A DNA stretch of 64,000 nt from contig NZ_FWYD01000003.1 in the NCBI RefSeq assembly GCF_900176485.1, positions 1 through 64,000 of the forward strand, in the 5' to 3' direction. The DNA comes from Primorskyibacter flagellatus. GTDB lineage: Bacteria; Pseudomonadota; Alphaproteobacteria; Rhodobacterales; Rhodobacteraceae. Shown in pieces: positions 25,949-34,132 of the stretch (position 1 is its first letter; every line of letters starts with the position of its first letter). A model generated the notes under the pieces. That model saw only the letters and a program-made list of their open reading frames with translations, did not search any database and was not told where the DNA came from. Position numbers and translations under genes: made by a program.

Positions 25949-26203
25949 TTATTCGGCGCGGCGTCCGACTTCGTTCAGATCTGCATCCAGTTCGATGTCG
26001 AACTGATTTCCGCCTTCGCAGATGACATCGTCCAGTTCATATCCGTCATCTTCCATTTCAATGTCATCGGGGTCCATCTGACAGTTCATCTCGGTCAGCA
26101 TGGCGGTGATCTTATCCACGGTTTCCTGCGGGATCTCGTGGCTTTCGGCAAGGGCCGATGTGCCGATAATTGTGGCAAGTGCAAGTGCGATGATACGCGT
26201 CAT
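25949..26203 (-). CDS. small acidic periplasmic protein, PepSY-like
   Basis: An 84-residue protein with a clean signal peptide (MTRIIALALATIIGTSALA). The mature 65 residues are very acidic, with a run of Asp and Glu at MDPDDIEMEDDGYELDD and a close of FDIELDADLNEVG. The second half reads like a single PepSY unit. Two cysteines (NCQMD and VICEGG) could form a disulfide. Acidic periplasmic proteins may bind divalent or trivalent metal ions, but no EF-hand loop is visible. It is 20 bp downstream of the next gene in a tight string of accessory genes. Function unknown. Confidence 0.75.
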   Translation of the reverse strand: MTRIIALALATIIGTSALAESHEIPQETVDKITAMLTEMNCQMDPDDIEMEDDGYELDDVICEGGNQFDIELDADLNEVGRRAE

Positions 26204-26223
26204 TGGTCGTTCCTTTCGTTAAA

Positions 26224-26661
26224 TTACTGGATGCTGATGCGGATTTGTTGCGACTCGCCGGTCGATCCGGGGATGCGCAGGATATGGGTGCCGGGCTTGA
26301 TGGCGATAAAGGACAGCTCGGCAGTTCCTTCGTCGTCAAACTCGATGGAATCGATCGCCATCGGGCGGATCTCGATCTTGTTGATGACGATCTCGTTCAT
26401 CCAGATCGCGCGGAAAAACTCTGATCCCGTCAATGCCAGCTCGGCAGAGCCGTCGGCGGTGATGTTCATCTTGTAATACGCGCCGGATTGCAGGGTCACG
26501 TCTTCGCCCAAGGGTTGCCCGGATGCGAGCGTCAGCTCGATCGGCTCGCCACGGTTGCAAGAGGCCAGCAAGCCAGCAAAACCCAGATCGTCACAAAGCG
26601 GTGCGGCAATGGCCGGTGCCGAAAGGCAGCAGGCTAAGGCGGCGGCAGGCAGAAGTTTCAT
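26224..26661 (-). CDS. secreted protein of unknown function, cupredoxin-like fold suspected
   Basis: A 145-residue protein with a signal peptide ending at AIAA (residue 20) and two cysteines early in the mature part (LCDDLG, ASCNRG). The rest alternates strands: YYKMNITADGSAELALTG, EFFRAIWMNEIVINKIE and a C-terminal ELSFIAIKPGTHILRIPG. This last block resembles the final strands of cupredoxin-like domains, but the usual Cys-His copper ligands are absent. I cannot name a family. It is co-transcribed with the beta-propeller gene upstream (11-bp gap) and the acidic protein gene downstream. Confidence 0.75.
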   Translation of the reverse strand: MKLLPAAALACCLSAPAIAAPLCDDLGFAGLLASCNRGEPIELTLASGQPLGEDVTLQSGAYYKMNITADGSAELALTGSEFFRAIWMNEIVINKIEIRPMAIDSIEFDDEGTAELSFIAIKPGTHILRIPGSTGESQQIRISIQ

Positions 26662-26672
26662 TTAGATCTCCT

Positions 26673-27647
26673 TCAGTTAGGGGTCACGACCACGCCCCAG
26701 GGCTGCTGGCCAACCTGCACCGACTTGATCGCCTTTTCGGCAGCGACGTCGATGATGGTAATGTCATTGGAATTGCCGTTTGTTGTCAGCAGGTAAGCCT
26801 GGTCCGGGGTGAAGGCCAGTTGCCAGACCCGCTGGCCAACGATGATGTAGTCCAGAACCTCCAGCGTTTCGCCGTCGATCACGGCCACACGGTTGGCCGG
26901 CCCGAGTGCCACGAAGATCCGACTGCCATCGCTGGTGACCTTGATCCCCACGGGTTGAAGCCATTCAGGCAGCACCCCCGGCACCTCAAAGCTGATCTTA
27001 TCGACCAGTGTCGGGGTGCCGTCCGGTGCAATATCCATTACGGAAACCGTACCGCCGATCTCTGCCGAAACGAACAGCCTTGTGCCATCATCGGTGTATT
27101 GGGCATAGCGCGGGCGTTGGTCGACCAGCACATTATGCCGGATCTTGTAATCCTCGGTCGAGATGAAATGCGCCATATTCGTCGTCTCTGACGTGTTCAC
27201 GACCCATTTTGCATCGGGACTGATCGCCATGCCTTCGGGCTCCACGCCCACAGGTACTTCGGCCAGGACTGTGCGCGTTTCGGTATCGGTCACGGTAACA
27301 AGGTTGTCATCTTCGTTGGCGATATAGAGATGCCGCCCGGTCGGATCGATGACGAACAGTTCCGGGTCCGGACCAGAGGGCAGGCTTTCCAGTTCTCTGT
27401 AGGTTTCGGTGTCGAACACCCGCACGAGGTTATCATCTGACGCACAGACATACAGCTTCCTGCCATCCGGGCTAAGCGTGATGCCGCGGGGCCGGTTGCC
27501 GCCGTCAAATTCCTGAATGACTTCCCATGTATCCGTATCGACGACGGTGATGGTGTTGCCGCGCTCGTTCGACACAAACGCCTTGTTCGCCAGTGACGGA
27601 GACGCTGCCAAAAGGGCAAGCAGTGAGGTCGCGATCAAGGTTTTCAT
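26673..27647 (-). CDS. PQQ-catabolism-associated beta-propeller protein (TIGR03866-like)
   Basis: A 324-residue secreted protein with signal peptide MKTLIATSLLALLAASPSLA. At least six YVTN-type blades repeat phrases such as AFVSNERGNTITVVDTDTWEV, KLYVCASDDNLVRVFDTET and HLYIANEDDNLVTVTDTET. This is the profile of propellers found next to PQQ-dependent alcohol dehydrogenases. They probably scaffold or assist dehydrogenase maturation in the periplasm, but the role is unproven. ATG 27647 is chosen since it opens the signal peptide. It lies 13 bp after the TIGR03863-like gene. A second propeller is encoded on the divergent arm. Confidence 0.9.
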   Translation of the reverse strand: MKTLIATSLLALLAASPSLANKAFVSNERGNTITVVDTDTWEVIQEFDGGNRPRGITLSPDGRKLYVCASDDNLVRVFDTETYRELESLPSGPDPELFVIDPTGRHLYIANEDDNLVTVTDTETRTVLAEVPVGVEPEGMAISPDAKWVVNTSETTNMAHFISTEDYKIRHNVLVDQRPRYAQYTDDGTRLFVSAEIGGTVSVMDIAPDGTPTLVDKISFEVPGVLPEWLQPVGIKVTSDGSRIFVALGPANRVAVIDGETLEVLDYIIVGQRVWQLAFTPDQAYLLTTNGNSNDITIIDVAAEKAIKSVQVGQQPWGVVVTPN

Positions 27648-27660
27648 GCGGAACTCCTGG

Positions 27661-28848
27661 TCAGTTGAACGAAGTGCACTCGGTTTCGGGACGATCAAGG
27701 CCCAGCGTATCCAGCGGTGAAACCTGATGCAGGAACCCTTCCTGCGGGCTGACGCTGACGGTGATCATGCCGTCGTAAAGAAGGATCGGCTGGCGCATCT
27801 GGCCATTCCAGTCGCGGAACGTCACCTTTTGCCCCTTGAAGGCCGCCAGTTCGAACGCGTCGGACAGGGCGTAGTCCCGGATCGCTTGCGCATCCACGGT
27901 GCTGGCGCGCGTCACAGCCTCGCCGATGACGCGCAGGGCCAGCCAGACGTTGTAGTCCTCGGCATGGGCATAGCGGCCGGACAGCGCCTCGAAACGGGTT
28001 TGATATTGGGTCGTGCCCCATGCCTCATGCGCGGCATGAAAGGTCACCGGGCGCAATCCGGCGGACCCCATGACCGGGCGCGGCGAAGACAGATGATACG
28101 GCAGATACCGTGCAAAATAATCCGTGCCATCGGCGGCAATCAACACGTCATGCCGCTTGGCACCCTGCGTGAAGGTCGGCAGTTGGCGCTGAACAAGCAC
28201 ATGGCCACTGTCAGTACGCCGCGAGCCGCCAGTATCGGCAAAAACCCGTTCTTCGACGATGTTCAACCCGAATTTGCGCGCCGCGCGCCGGTAGGCATCC
28301 GCCAAGGAGGTGTCAGCGTAGTTGGAGCCGGAGACCAGAAACCATTCGTCCCACTTTTTCCAAACCGAAAATTGCGCGATTGCATCGGCCAGCATCAAGT
28401 TGGACGGCGCGATATGCAAAAGCGACGCCCGGCACTCTTCGGACCGCAGCGATGCCTCGGGGGCAGTCGCATTCAGAACCAGCGCGTCATCCTGCGCGGC
28501 GCGGTCGGTCAGGCGCAGCAGATCACGGCCCTCGGCCATTACGACGATGAGGCGAATGCCGTCTGCAAGGATTTGCTCCAGCGCCGCGTCGGCCTCTTCC
28601 GGTGGGACGGCGATCTGCTCCGTCTCGTAGGTATGACCAAGAAAAGTGCCGGTTGTGCCGTTGTCCTCATCTGCCAGCATCGCCCCGGCGAAGCCCAGAT
28701 CCTCTGGCCGCAGGTCATAGCGCGAAATAGGCAGCAAACGTGGATAATCTATGCGCAGAACGGCCGCTTTCACGTCCAATGCCGACGCGTGACCAGCCAG
28801 TCCGACATACAGCAACACCGCCAAAAGCGGAGCGATGATCTGTCTCAC
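27661..28848 (-). CDS. ABC-type binding protein of PQQ-dependent alcohol dehydrogenase systems (TIGR03863-like)
   Basis: A 395-residue periplasmic protein related to branched-chain amino-acid binding proteins (type 1 fold). GTG 28848 with AGGGAGG five bases upstream is the convincing start; it opens a signal peptide ending GHASA. Blocks such as GFAGAMLADEDNGTTGTF, WFLVSGSNYADTSLADAYRRA and the acidic-aromatic C-terminus fit the group linked to PQQ alcohol oxidation. The protein has no matching permease beside it, as is usual for this group. It is the first gene of the minus arm; a dyad at 28917-28948 lies in its promoter region. Confidence 0.88.
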   Translation of the reverse strand: MRQIIAPLLAVLLYVGLAGHASALDVKAAVLRIDYPRLLPISRYDLRPEDLGFAGAMLADEDNGTTGTFLGHTYETEQIAVPPEEADAALEQILADGIRLIVVMAEGRDLLRLTDRAAQDDALVLNATAPEASLRSEECRASLLHIAPSNLMLADAIAQFSVWKKWDEWFLVSGSNYADTSLADAYRRAARKFGLNIVEERVFADTGGSRRTDSGHVLVQRQLPTFTQGAKRHDVLIAADGTDYFARYLPYHLSSPRPVMGSAGLRPVTFHAAHEAWGTTQYQTRFEALSGRYAHAEDYNVWLALRVIGEAVTRASTVDAQAIRDYALSDAFELAAFKGQKVTFRDWNGQMRQPILLYDGMITVSVSPQEGFLHQVSPLDTLGLDRPETECTSFN

Positions 28849-28916
28849 GATAACCTCCCTGCGCCCGTTCTGAATTGTCGGGTTTCTTGCCGTTAATCCA
28901 AGCAAAACAGACGCGA

Positions 28917-28948
28917 ACTGCAACCGATACCTTTTGTCAGGTTGCAGT
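28917..28948. promoter_or_regulatory. 32-bp dyad between the two divergent quinoprotein-accessory operons
   Basis: Perfect 9-bp arms ACTGCAACC (28917-28925) and GGTTGCAGT (28940-28948) with a 14-nt spacer, centred in the 156-bp gap between the GTG at 28848 and the ATG at 29005. Its position suits an operator serving both arms. No regulator gene lies in the cluster. Confidence 0.55.
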
Positions 28949-29004
28949 GAAGACGGTAACGACTGCACCATGTTCGGCGACTCTTATTTTCTAAGAAAGG
29001 CCAC

Positions 29005-29496
29005 ATGCGCCGCACATTTGCATTGTTATTGATCGCCTTCGGTTTCCCCGCTTTCGCGGAGGATAGCGTGGCGTTTTTTGGCATCACGCTGCTGGACAAT
29101 TCCTTGCAGACAGAGGCGCAGGGCCAAGACCCCGCAGAGCTGGTCCGTCTGAACAAGGTCGAGACGCTGATCACAGAGCGCTTTACCGAAGAAGGCTACC
29201 GGTTTCTTGATCTTGCCCCCGTGCAGGAAGAGCTGGACCGCATTGTGAACCCGGCCAAATGTTACGGTTGCGATGCGCGGATGGCGATAAAGCTGGGCGC
29301 TGATTTTGCGTTGGTGGGCGAGGTTCAGAAAATCTCCAACCTGATCCTTACGATGAACCTGCAACTGCGCGATCCGAAAACGGGCCAGACGGTCAAGGGG
29401 CGGGTTGTCGACATCCGTTCCAACACGGACGAATCCTGGCTGCGGGGGATGCGGTACATCCTCAAGACGGCTTTTTTCAACTCGGAGGAAAAATGA
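29005..29496 (+). CDS. DUF3280/DUF2380-like periplasmic protein
   Basis: A 163-residue protein with a signal peptide ending FAFA-E (near residue 19). The core VAFFGITLLDNSLQTE, then ERFTEEGYRFLDLAPVQEEL and KLGADFALVGEVQKISNLIL, follows the TolB-N-like fold typical of DUF2380/DUF3280. Two cysteines lie in AKCYGCDARMA as a CxxC pair. The family is often beside PQQ-dependent dehydrogenase genes but has no proven job. First gene of the plus arm; its TGA overlaps the next ATG (ATGA). Confidence 0.82.
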   Translation: MRRTFALLLIAFGFPAFAEDSVAFFGITLLDNSLQTEAQGQDPAELVRLNKVETLITERFTEEGYRFLDLAPVQEELDRIVNPAKCYGCDARMAIKLGADFALVGEVQKISNLILTMNLQLRDPKTGQTVKGRVVDIRSNTDESWLRGMRYILKTAFFNSEEK

Positions 29497-30038
29497 AACG
29501 ACGCGAATTCATGGCGATGACTGCGGTGGCGCTGATGCTACCGGGGCTGGCTGCGGCCCATGGGCCAACCCGTCAAAAAGTGACACTGACCACCGAAGTT
29601 GCCGCCGATCCGGCAGAAGTATGGCAGGCCATTGGCAACTTTCAGGACATGAGCTGGCACCCGGCCGTGTTTTCGACCACGGGCGAAGGCGACAACCAGA
29701 TTGATGCCACCCGCGTTCTGACGCTGGGCGAAGAAGGCGGGCCGACCATTTCGGAGATCCTGTATAAATACAGCGACGAGAAGATGAGCTATTCCTACCG
29801 GATCACGGATGTCGCGGTAGAGGTTCTTCCGGTCACCAATTATTCGTCGCACCTGACCGTGAAACCGCTGGATGGCGGCGGGTCGGAGGTTGAATGGCGC
29901 GGTGCCTTCTATCGCGGTTATCCCAACAACGATCCGCCCGAAAACCTGAATGACGAAGCCGCGATTGCGGCGGTTTCCGGCGTCTATCAGGCTGGGCTGG
30001 ATGCGCTGGTCGAGCGGTTTGGCGCGCCGGGTAGCTAA
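29493..30038 (+). CDS. SRPBCC-family protein, MxaD-like
   Basis: A 181-residue exported protein with an RR-containing leader (MKRREFMAMTAVALMLPGLAAA), which may be a Tat signal. The mature part has the START/polyketide-cyclase (SRPBCC) fold: VTLTTEVAADPAEVWQAIGN, MSWHPAVFSTTGEGDN, and the strand HLTVKPLDGGGSEVEWRGAF. MxaD, an SRPBCC protein of methanol dehydrogenase clusters that aids electron transfer to cytochrome cL, is the closest analogy. Its start overlaps the upstream stop by 4 bp. Identity as MxaD is inferred from context and fold. Confidence 0.8.
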   Translation: MKRREFMAMTAVALMLPGLAAAHGPTRQKVTLTTEVAADPAEVWQAIGNFQDMSWHPAVFSTTGEGDNQIDATRVLTLGEEGGPTISEILYKYSDEKMSYSYRITDVAVEVLPVTNYSSHLTVKPLDGGGSEVEWRGAFYRGYPNNDPPENLNDEAAIAAVSGVYQAGLDALVERFGAPGS

Positions 30039-30960
30039 GGCATTCGCGGCGCTCGTCGTCGCGGGCCTGCCTGCGGCGGCGGACACCGCTTTTGTAACCT
30101 GCCAGAATGGCGATGCGCTCAGCGTGTTCGATCTGACAAGCGGTGCCGAGACCGCGCGCTGGTCGGTCCCCGGCAAGCCCGCAGGCGTTGCCGTTTCAAA
30201 GGACGGTAGAGTGTTTACCGTATCGCCCGACAGCAAAACGGTCCGTCGATACGACAGGGCAGGCACCGTTCAGGCCGAAGCTGCGTTGGATGGCGGCCCT
30301 ATCGGGATCGCGCATGATATGGCGCGCGGCCGGGTATTTGTGTCCGACTGGTACAATGCGCGCATCTGGGTGCTGTCGGACGACAGACTTGCCCCCATAG
30401 CAGAACTGACAACCGGCGCGGCCCCGGCGGGCCTGAGCCTGTCTGAGGACGGGCGCTTTCTGGCCTCGGCCGAACGCGATGCGGATCAGGTTTCGGTCTT
30501 CGATGCAGAGACGTTGACGCTTCTGCAACGGATCAAGGTCGGCACACGGCCCTTCGGGCTACGCTTTGCACCGGATGGGCGGTTGTTTGTCGGCAATGTC
30601 GGGTCGAATGACCTCAGCATTCTTGATCCTGCCACCGGGTTCATTCTGGCCACGGTGCCGGTGGGGGAACGGCCTTATGGTGTGGCCTTTGCCGCCGGAC
30701 GCGCCTTTGTCACAAACCAATACGAAAACACGGTCAGCGTGATCGACATGCAAAGCTTGCAGGAAGAGACCCGTATCGAGGTTGGCGAATATCCCGAAGG
30801 GATTGATGCCACGGCGGACGGGACGCGGATCGTGGTGGCGAACTGGTTCGATAACACCGCCACGTTGATCGACGCACAAACGCTTTCCGTGCTACAGGTA
30901 TTGCACACCTGCGACGGCCCCCGCGCCTTTGGTGTGTTTCTTCTGGGAGGAGAAGAATGA
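30001..30960 (+). CDS. second YVTN beta-propeller protein
   Basis: A protein of about 319 residues with a signal segment (RRVAKAFAALVVAGLPAAA) and YVTN-type blades: AFVTCQNGDALSVFDLTSG, RVFVSDWYNARIWVL, RLFVGNVGSNDLSILDPATG and AFVTNQYENTVSVIDMQSL. ATG 30001 is the best start, giving a 38-bp overlap with the previous gene; a TTG at 30019 is an alternative. It is a diverged relative of the propeller at 26673-27647. Its TGA overlaps the SoxYZ-like gene start (ATGA), so it is co-translated with it. Role unknown; a dehydrogenase assembly or scaffold function is possible. Confidence 0.85.
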   Translation: MRWSSGLARRVAKAFAALVVAGLPAAADTAFVTCQNGDALSVFDLTSGAETARWSVPGKPAGVAVSKDGRVFTVSPDSKTVRRYDRAGTVQAEAALDGGPIGIAHDMARGRVFVSDWYNARIWVLSDDRLAPIAELTTGAAPAGLSLSEDGRFLASAERDADQVSVFDAETLTLLQRIKVGTRPFGLRFAPDGRLFVGNVGSNDLSILDPATGFILATVPVGERPYGVAFAAGRAFVTNQYENTVSVIDMQSLQEETRIEVGEYPEGIDATADGTRIVVANWFDNTATLIDAQTLSVLQVLHTCDGPRAFGVFLLGGEE

Positions 30961-31760
30961 AACGTTTTGTATTGAGTGTTGCCCTGATCTGCGCCGCGCT
31001 GCCCGTTCTTGCGGGCGAAGGCTGGGAGGCCGTGAAGCACCAACTTTACGAGGGCCGGATACTGAACGAAGGCAATCAGATGATCTCCATCGATGCGCCC
31101 TACCGCACGCCGGACGACGCCCGCACACAAATTGCGGCAATGGTCCACGCGCCGCAGAAGATGCTTCTGGGCAAGGTCACGCTGGTCCTGGACGAAAACC
31201 CCATGCCGGTCTCGGCCGTGTTCGATTTGGCTGTGCCGCAACCCAGCTTTTTCTTTGACCTGACGATGCGCGTCAACGGACCCACGCCGCTGCATGTCAT
31301 TGTCGAGACGACCGATGGACAGCTTTGGGTCAAGGACGGGTTCATCAAGACCTCTGGTTCAGGTGCCTGCGCGGCCCCTCCCGGCACCGATCCCGACCTT
31401 GCCTTGGCAGCGCTGGGCGAAATGGGGCTGGAGGTCACGCAAATGAGGGCCAGCACCTTCGATCTTGGCCGGACGACACAGCTCAGCAAGCTGGATGTGG
31501 ATATCTCGCACCCCTCGCATTCGGGCATGCAGATGGATCAGATTTCGCTGCTTTATATCCCGATGCGCTATGTCGAGAATGTGGCAATCGCGCTGGATGG
31601 CGCGGACTATGTGAACATGACCGGGTCGATCTCACTTTCAGAGAACCCACGGGTCGGCCTGTCGGTGCCCAGCAACACCCGATCAGTGGACGTGACGATG
31701 ACAGACACCAAGGCCACGGTCACCAGCGCACATAAAGATCTGTCCGGCAGTGGATCCTAG
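30957..31760 (+). CDS. quinoprotein dehydrogenase-associated SoxYZ-like carrier
   Basis: A 267-residue secreted protein with signal peptide MKRFVLSVALICAALPVLA. The N-terminal part is SoxY-like and ends in a Gly/Ser-rich segment with Cys138 (KTSGSGACAAPPG), the position of the carrier cysteine in SoxY. The C-terminal part (HPSHSGMQMDQISLLYIPMRYVE) is SoxZ-like. This fused carrier is known beside quinoprotein alcohol dehydrogenases (TIGR04557 group) rather than in sulfur oxidation. It is the last gene of the plus arm; an IS5-family remnant begins right after its stop. Confidence 0.9.
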   Translation: MKRFVLSVALICAALPVLAGEGWEAVKHQLYEGRILNEGNQMISIDAPYRTPDDARTQIAAMVHAPQKMLLGKVTLVLDENPMPVSAVFDLAVPQPSFFFDLTMRVNGPTPLHVIVETTDGQLWVKDGFIKTSGSGACAAPPGTDPDLALAALGEMGLEVTQMRASTFDLGRTTQLSKLDVDISHPSHSGMQMDQISLLYIPMRYVENVAIALDGADYVNMTGSISLSENPRVGLSVPSNTRSVDVTMTDTKATVTSAHKDLSGSGS

Positions 31761-31990
31761 GGGGCTAGTCTCATAGCCAATAGATGACTGTTGCGGTAAG
31801 AGGGATGGCCGAGAGGAATACCTTTGAGCATCTATCGTAGCGTGTCGCCACCCGTCGCGCGTCCTTGAACCTACCGAACATGATCTCGATGCGGTTGCCT
31901 TCTTGTACCTGCGTTTGTCGTGTTTGACGGCGTCTTGTGCCGCTTTCGACCGGTGAATCATGCCGCACGACGGAAACCAATAGGTCCTGA
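31761..31990 (-). pseudogene. IS5-family (IS427-like) transposase remnant
   Basis: On the minus strand the 3' end of an IS5-family DDE transposase is readable in two frames. One frame gives AVKHDKRRYKK (about 31910-31945); the other gives GNRIEIMFGRFKDARR and VATRYDRCSKVFLSAI, ending in TATVIYWL. A single-base loss near 31905-31910 separates them. Only the last 70 or so codons remain; the N-terminal domain is missing. The sequence TAGGTCCTGACCCTAA at 31981-31996 may be the other IS end, which would make this an internally deleted copy. It lies directly after the SoxYZ-like gene. Confidence 0.85.
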
Positions 31991-32276
31991 CCCTAAGCGA
32001 GTATCATAACTTCTATGGCGTTCACAAAGGACCCTTTGTTGAACGCTCATCACGAGGTTTTAAGTTAAGGGAGGCGCGAGAAGGTCAAGTTTTGCGTCTC
32101 TGCCGAGCTTGGCGCCGATCGCGGGGAAGGGGCGTTCGGGGCAGATATGCTTCGTTCGGGTCAATGGAGCGCCACGCGGCCCGGCAAGGAAGTGCCCGCG
32201 TGCGGCTTATCCAGTTGAAACGCGGCGCGCTTCGCGGCAAACAGGGGCTATGCACCCTCAACAGGATTGTCCCAAC
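31991..32276. other. intergenic region between the IS remnant and the GST gene
   Basis: A stem-loop at 32020-32044 has inner arms CAAAGG/CCTTTG and outer arms GTTCA/TGAAC. It has no T-tract. I see no gene; open frames here lack family resemblance. The GST promoter must lie in the second half. Confidence 0.4.
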
Positions 32277-32945
32277 GTGACCGCTCGCCTTTATCATGTT
32301 CCGCTGTCGCCATTTTGCAGAAAAGTGCGGCTGAGCCTCGCCGAAAAGAAGATCGAGGTTGAACTGGTCGAAGAACGCTACTGGGAAAAAGCCCCCGATT
32401 TCCTGCGCCGTAACCCGGCTGCCAAGGTGCCGGTGCTGAAATTCGACGGGCGGATGATGGCGGAAAGCTCTGCCATTTGCGAATATATCGAAGAGGTCAG
32501 CCCCGAACCGCCGCTGATGCCGCGCTCTGCCGAGAATCGCTATGAGGTGCGCCGTCTGGTCAATTGGTTCGACGACAAGTTCCACAACGAGGTCACCTCG
32601 AAGTTGCTGTATGAGCGGGTGAACAAGAAGGTGATGAAGCTGGGCTTTCCAGACAGCCGTAACGTCAAGGACGGGGCCAAGGCGATCAAGTACCATCTGG
32701 ATTATCTGGCCTGGCTGCTGGAACACCGACGCTGGCTGGCCGGTGAGACGATGACGCTGGCCGATTTTGCCGCCGCCGCGCATTTGTCGTCGCTGGATTA
32801 TATCTCGGATGTGGATTGGAACCGGTCGGACGTGGTCAAGGACTGGTATGCGAAGATCAAGTCGCGCCCGGCCTTCCGCTCCATTCTGGCCGATCAGGTG
32901 TCGGGTTTCCCACCGCCTGCGCATTATTCCAACCTTGATTTCTAA
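32277..32945 (+). CDS. glutathione S-transferase family protein
   Basis: A 222-residue cytosolic protein. The thioredoxin-like N-terminal domain begins LYHVPLSPFCRKVRLSLAEK with a Ser/Cys site region, then NPAAKVPVLKFDGRMMAESSAICEYIEE, where the cis-Pro and the SAIC motif bind glutathione. The helical C-terminal domain contains GETMTLADFAAAAHLSSLDYISDVDW. Reaction unknown: detoxification, isomerisation or reduction are all possible in this family. GTG 32277 aligns with related starts; ATG 32250 with AGGGG upstream would add nine residues and cannot be excluded. queG follows after 78 bp. Confidence 0.9.
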   Translation: MTARLYHVPLSPFCRKVRLSLAEKKIEVELVEERYWEKAPDFLRRNPAAKVPVLKFDGRMMAESSAICEYIEEVSPEPPLMPRSAENRYEVRRLVNWFDDKFHNEVTSKLLYERVNKKVMKLGFPDSRNVKDGAKAIKYHLDYLAWLLEHRRWLAGETMTLADFAAAAHLSSLDYISDVDWNRSDVVKDWYAKIKSRPAFRSILADQVSGFPPPAHYSNLDF

Positions 32946-33023
32946 AGGTCTGTTGGGGGCCGGGCGCGTCCTTGGCTTGGCCGTTCAGACAGCCCGAAAC
33001 ACCCATAAGGGGGCCGCGTTGCG

Positions 33024-34070
33024 ATGCAGGATCTCAAGGACAGGCTGATCGCGCAGGCACTGGCCGACGGGTTTGACGCCTGCCGGATTTGCAGGCCGTG
33101 GGATGTGCCGCAGGTGGCCGGGCGTCTGGCCGCGTTTCTGGAATCGGGCGCGCATGGCCAGATGGGCTGGCTGGCCGAGCGGTCGCATTGGCGGGGCGAT
33201 CCGGCGGCTTTGTGGCCCGAGGCGCGGTCGGTCATCATGCTGGCGGAAAATTACGGCCCCTCGCATGATCCGCTTGAGGTGCTGGACCAGCGCGACCGCG
33301 CGGCGATTTCGGTCTATGCGCAGAATCGTGACTACCACGATGTGGTCAAGAAGCGGCTCAAGCGGGTCGGGCGCTGGCTGATTGACGCGGCGGCAAAGTC
33401 GTCTTCAGAGGCACCGGAAATCAAGGTCTTTGTCGATACCGCGCCGGTGCCGGAAAAGCCGTTGGGCGCGGCGGCGGGGCTGGGCTGGCAGGGCAAGCAC
33501 ACCAATCTGGTCAGCCGCGACTTGGGAAGCTGGTTCTTTCTGGGGTCGATCTTCACGACGCTGAATCTGCCTGCCGACGCGGCAGAGCGTGATCACTGCG
33601 GATCCTGCCGGGCCTGTCTGGATGTCTGCCCCACCAATGCCTTTCCCGCGTCCTACCGGCTGGATGCGCGGCGCTGCATTTCCTACCTGACAATCGAACA
33701 TCACGGCCCGGTGGATGAGGCGTTGCGCCCGCTTCTGGGCAACCGGATCTATGGCTGTGACGATTGTCTGGCGGTCTGTCCGTGGAACAAGTTCGCGCAG
33801 ACCGCCGCAGAAGTGAAATATCACCCACGGGCAGAGCTTCTGGCACCAAGGCTGGCAGAGTTGGCGGCGCTGGATGATGCGGCATTCCGCGCGCTGTTCA
33901 GCGGCAGCCCGGTCAAGCGTATCGGGCGCGGGCGGTTCGTACGCAATGTGCTTTATGCGATTGGCAATTCCGGCGATGCGGAATTGCGCGGCGTGGCGCA
34001 GGGGCTTTGCGACGACGCGGATGCCACGGTTGCCGATGCGGCGCGTTGGGCTGTCTCAAGACTGGATTAG
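33024..34070 (+). CDS. queG: epoxyqueuosine reductase
   Basis: A 348-residue cobalamin and iron-sulfur enzyme that reduces epoxyqueuosine to queuosine in tRNA, the last step of queuosine synthesis. Two 4Fe-4S motifs are plain: [16 protein letters not shown] and [14 protein letters not shown]. The N-terminal domain shows [27 protein letters not shown], where cobalamin binds. The C-terminus has a HEAT-like stretch ([16 protein letters not shown]). Length is typical. It lies 78 bp downstream of the GST gene. Confidence 0.96.
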   Translation: MQDLKDRLIAQALADGFDACRICRPWDVPQVAGRLAAFLESGAHGQMGWLAERSHWRGDPAALWPEARSVIMLAENYGPSHDPLEVLDQRDRAAISVYAQNRDYHDVVKKRLKRVGRWLIDAAAKSSSEAPEIKVFVDTAPVPEKPLGAAAGLGWQGKHTNLVSRDLGSWFFLGSIFTTLNLPADAAERDHCGSCRACLDVCPTNAFPASYRLDARRCISYLTIEHHGPVDEALRPLLGNRIYGCDDCLAVCPWNKFAQTAAEVKYHPRAELLAPRLAELAALDDAAFRALFSGSPVKRIGRGRFVRNVLYAIGNSGDAELRGVAQGLCDDADATVADAARWAVSRLD

Positions 34071-34132
34071 GACGCTGGCTTGAAAGCGCCGACCGGAGTG
34101 ATCCGGCCGACGCCCACAAGGTCGTGTCTTGG

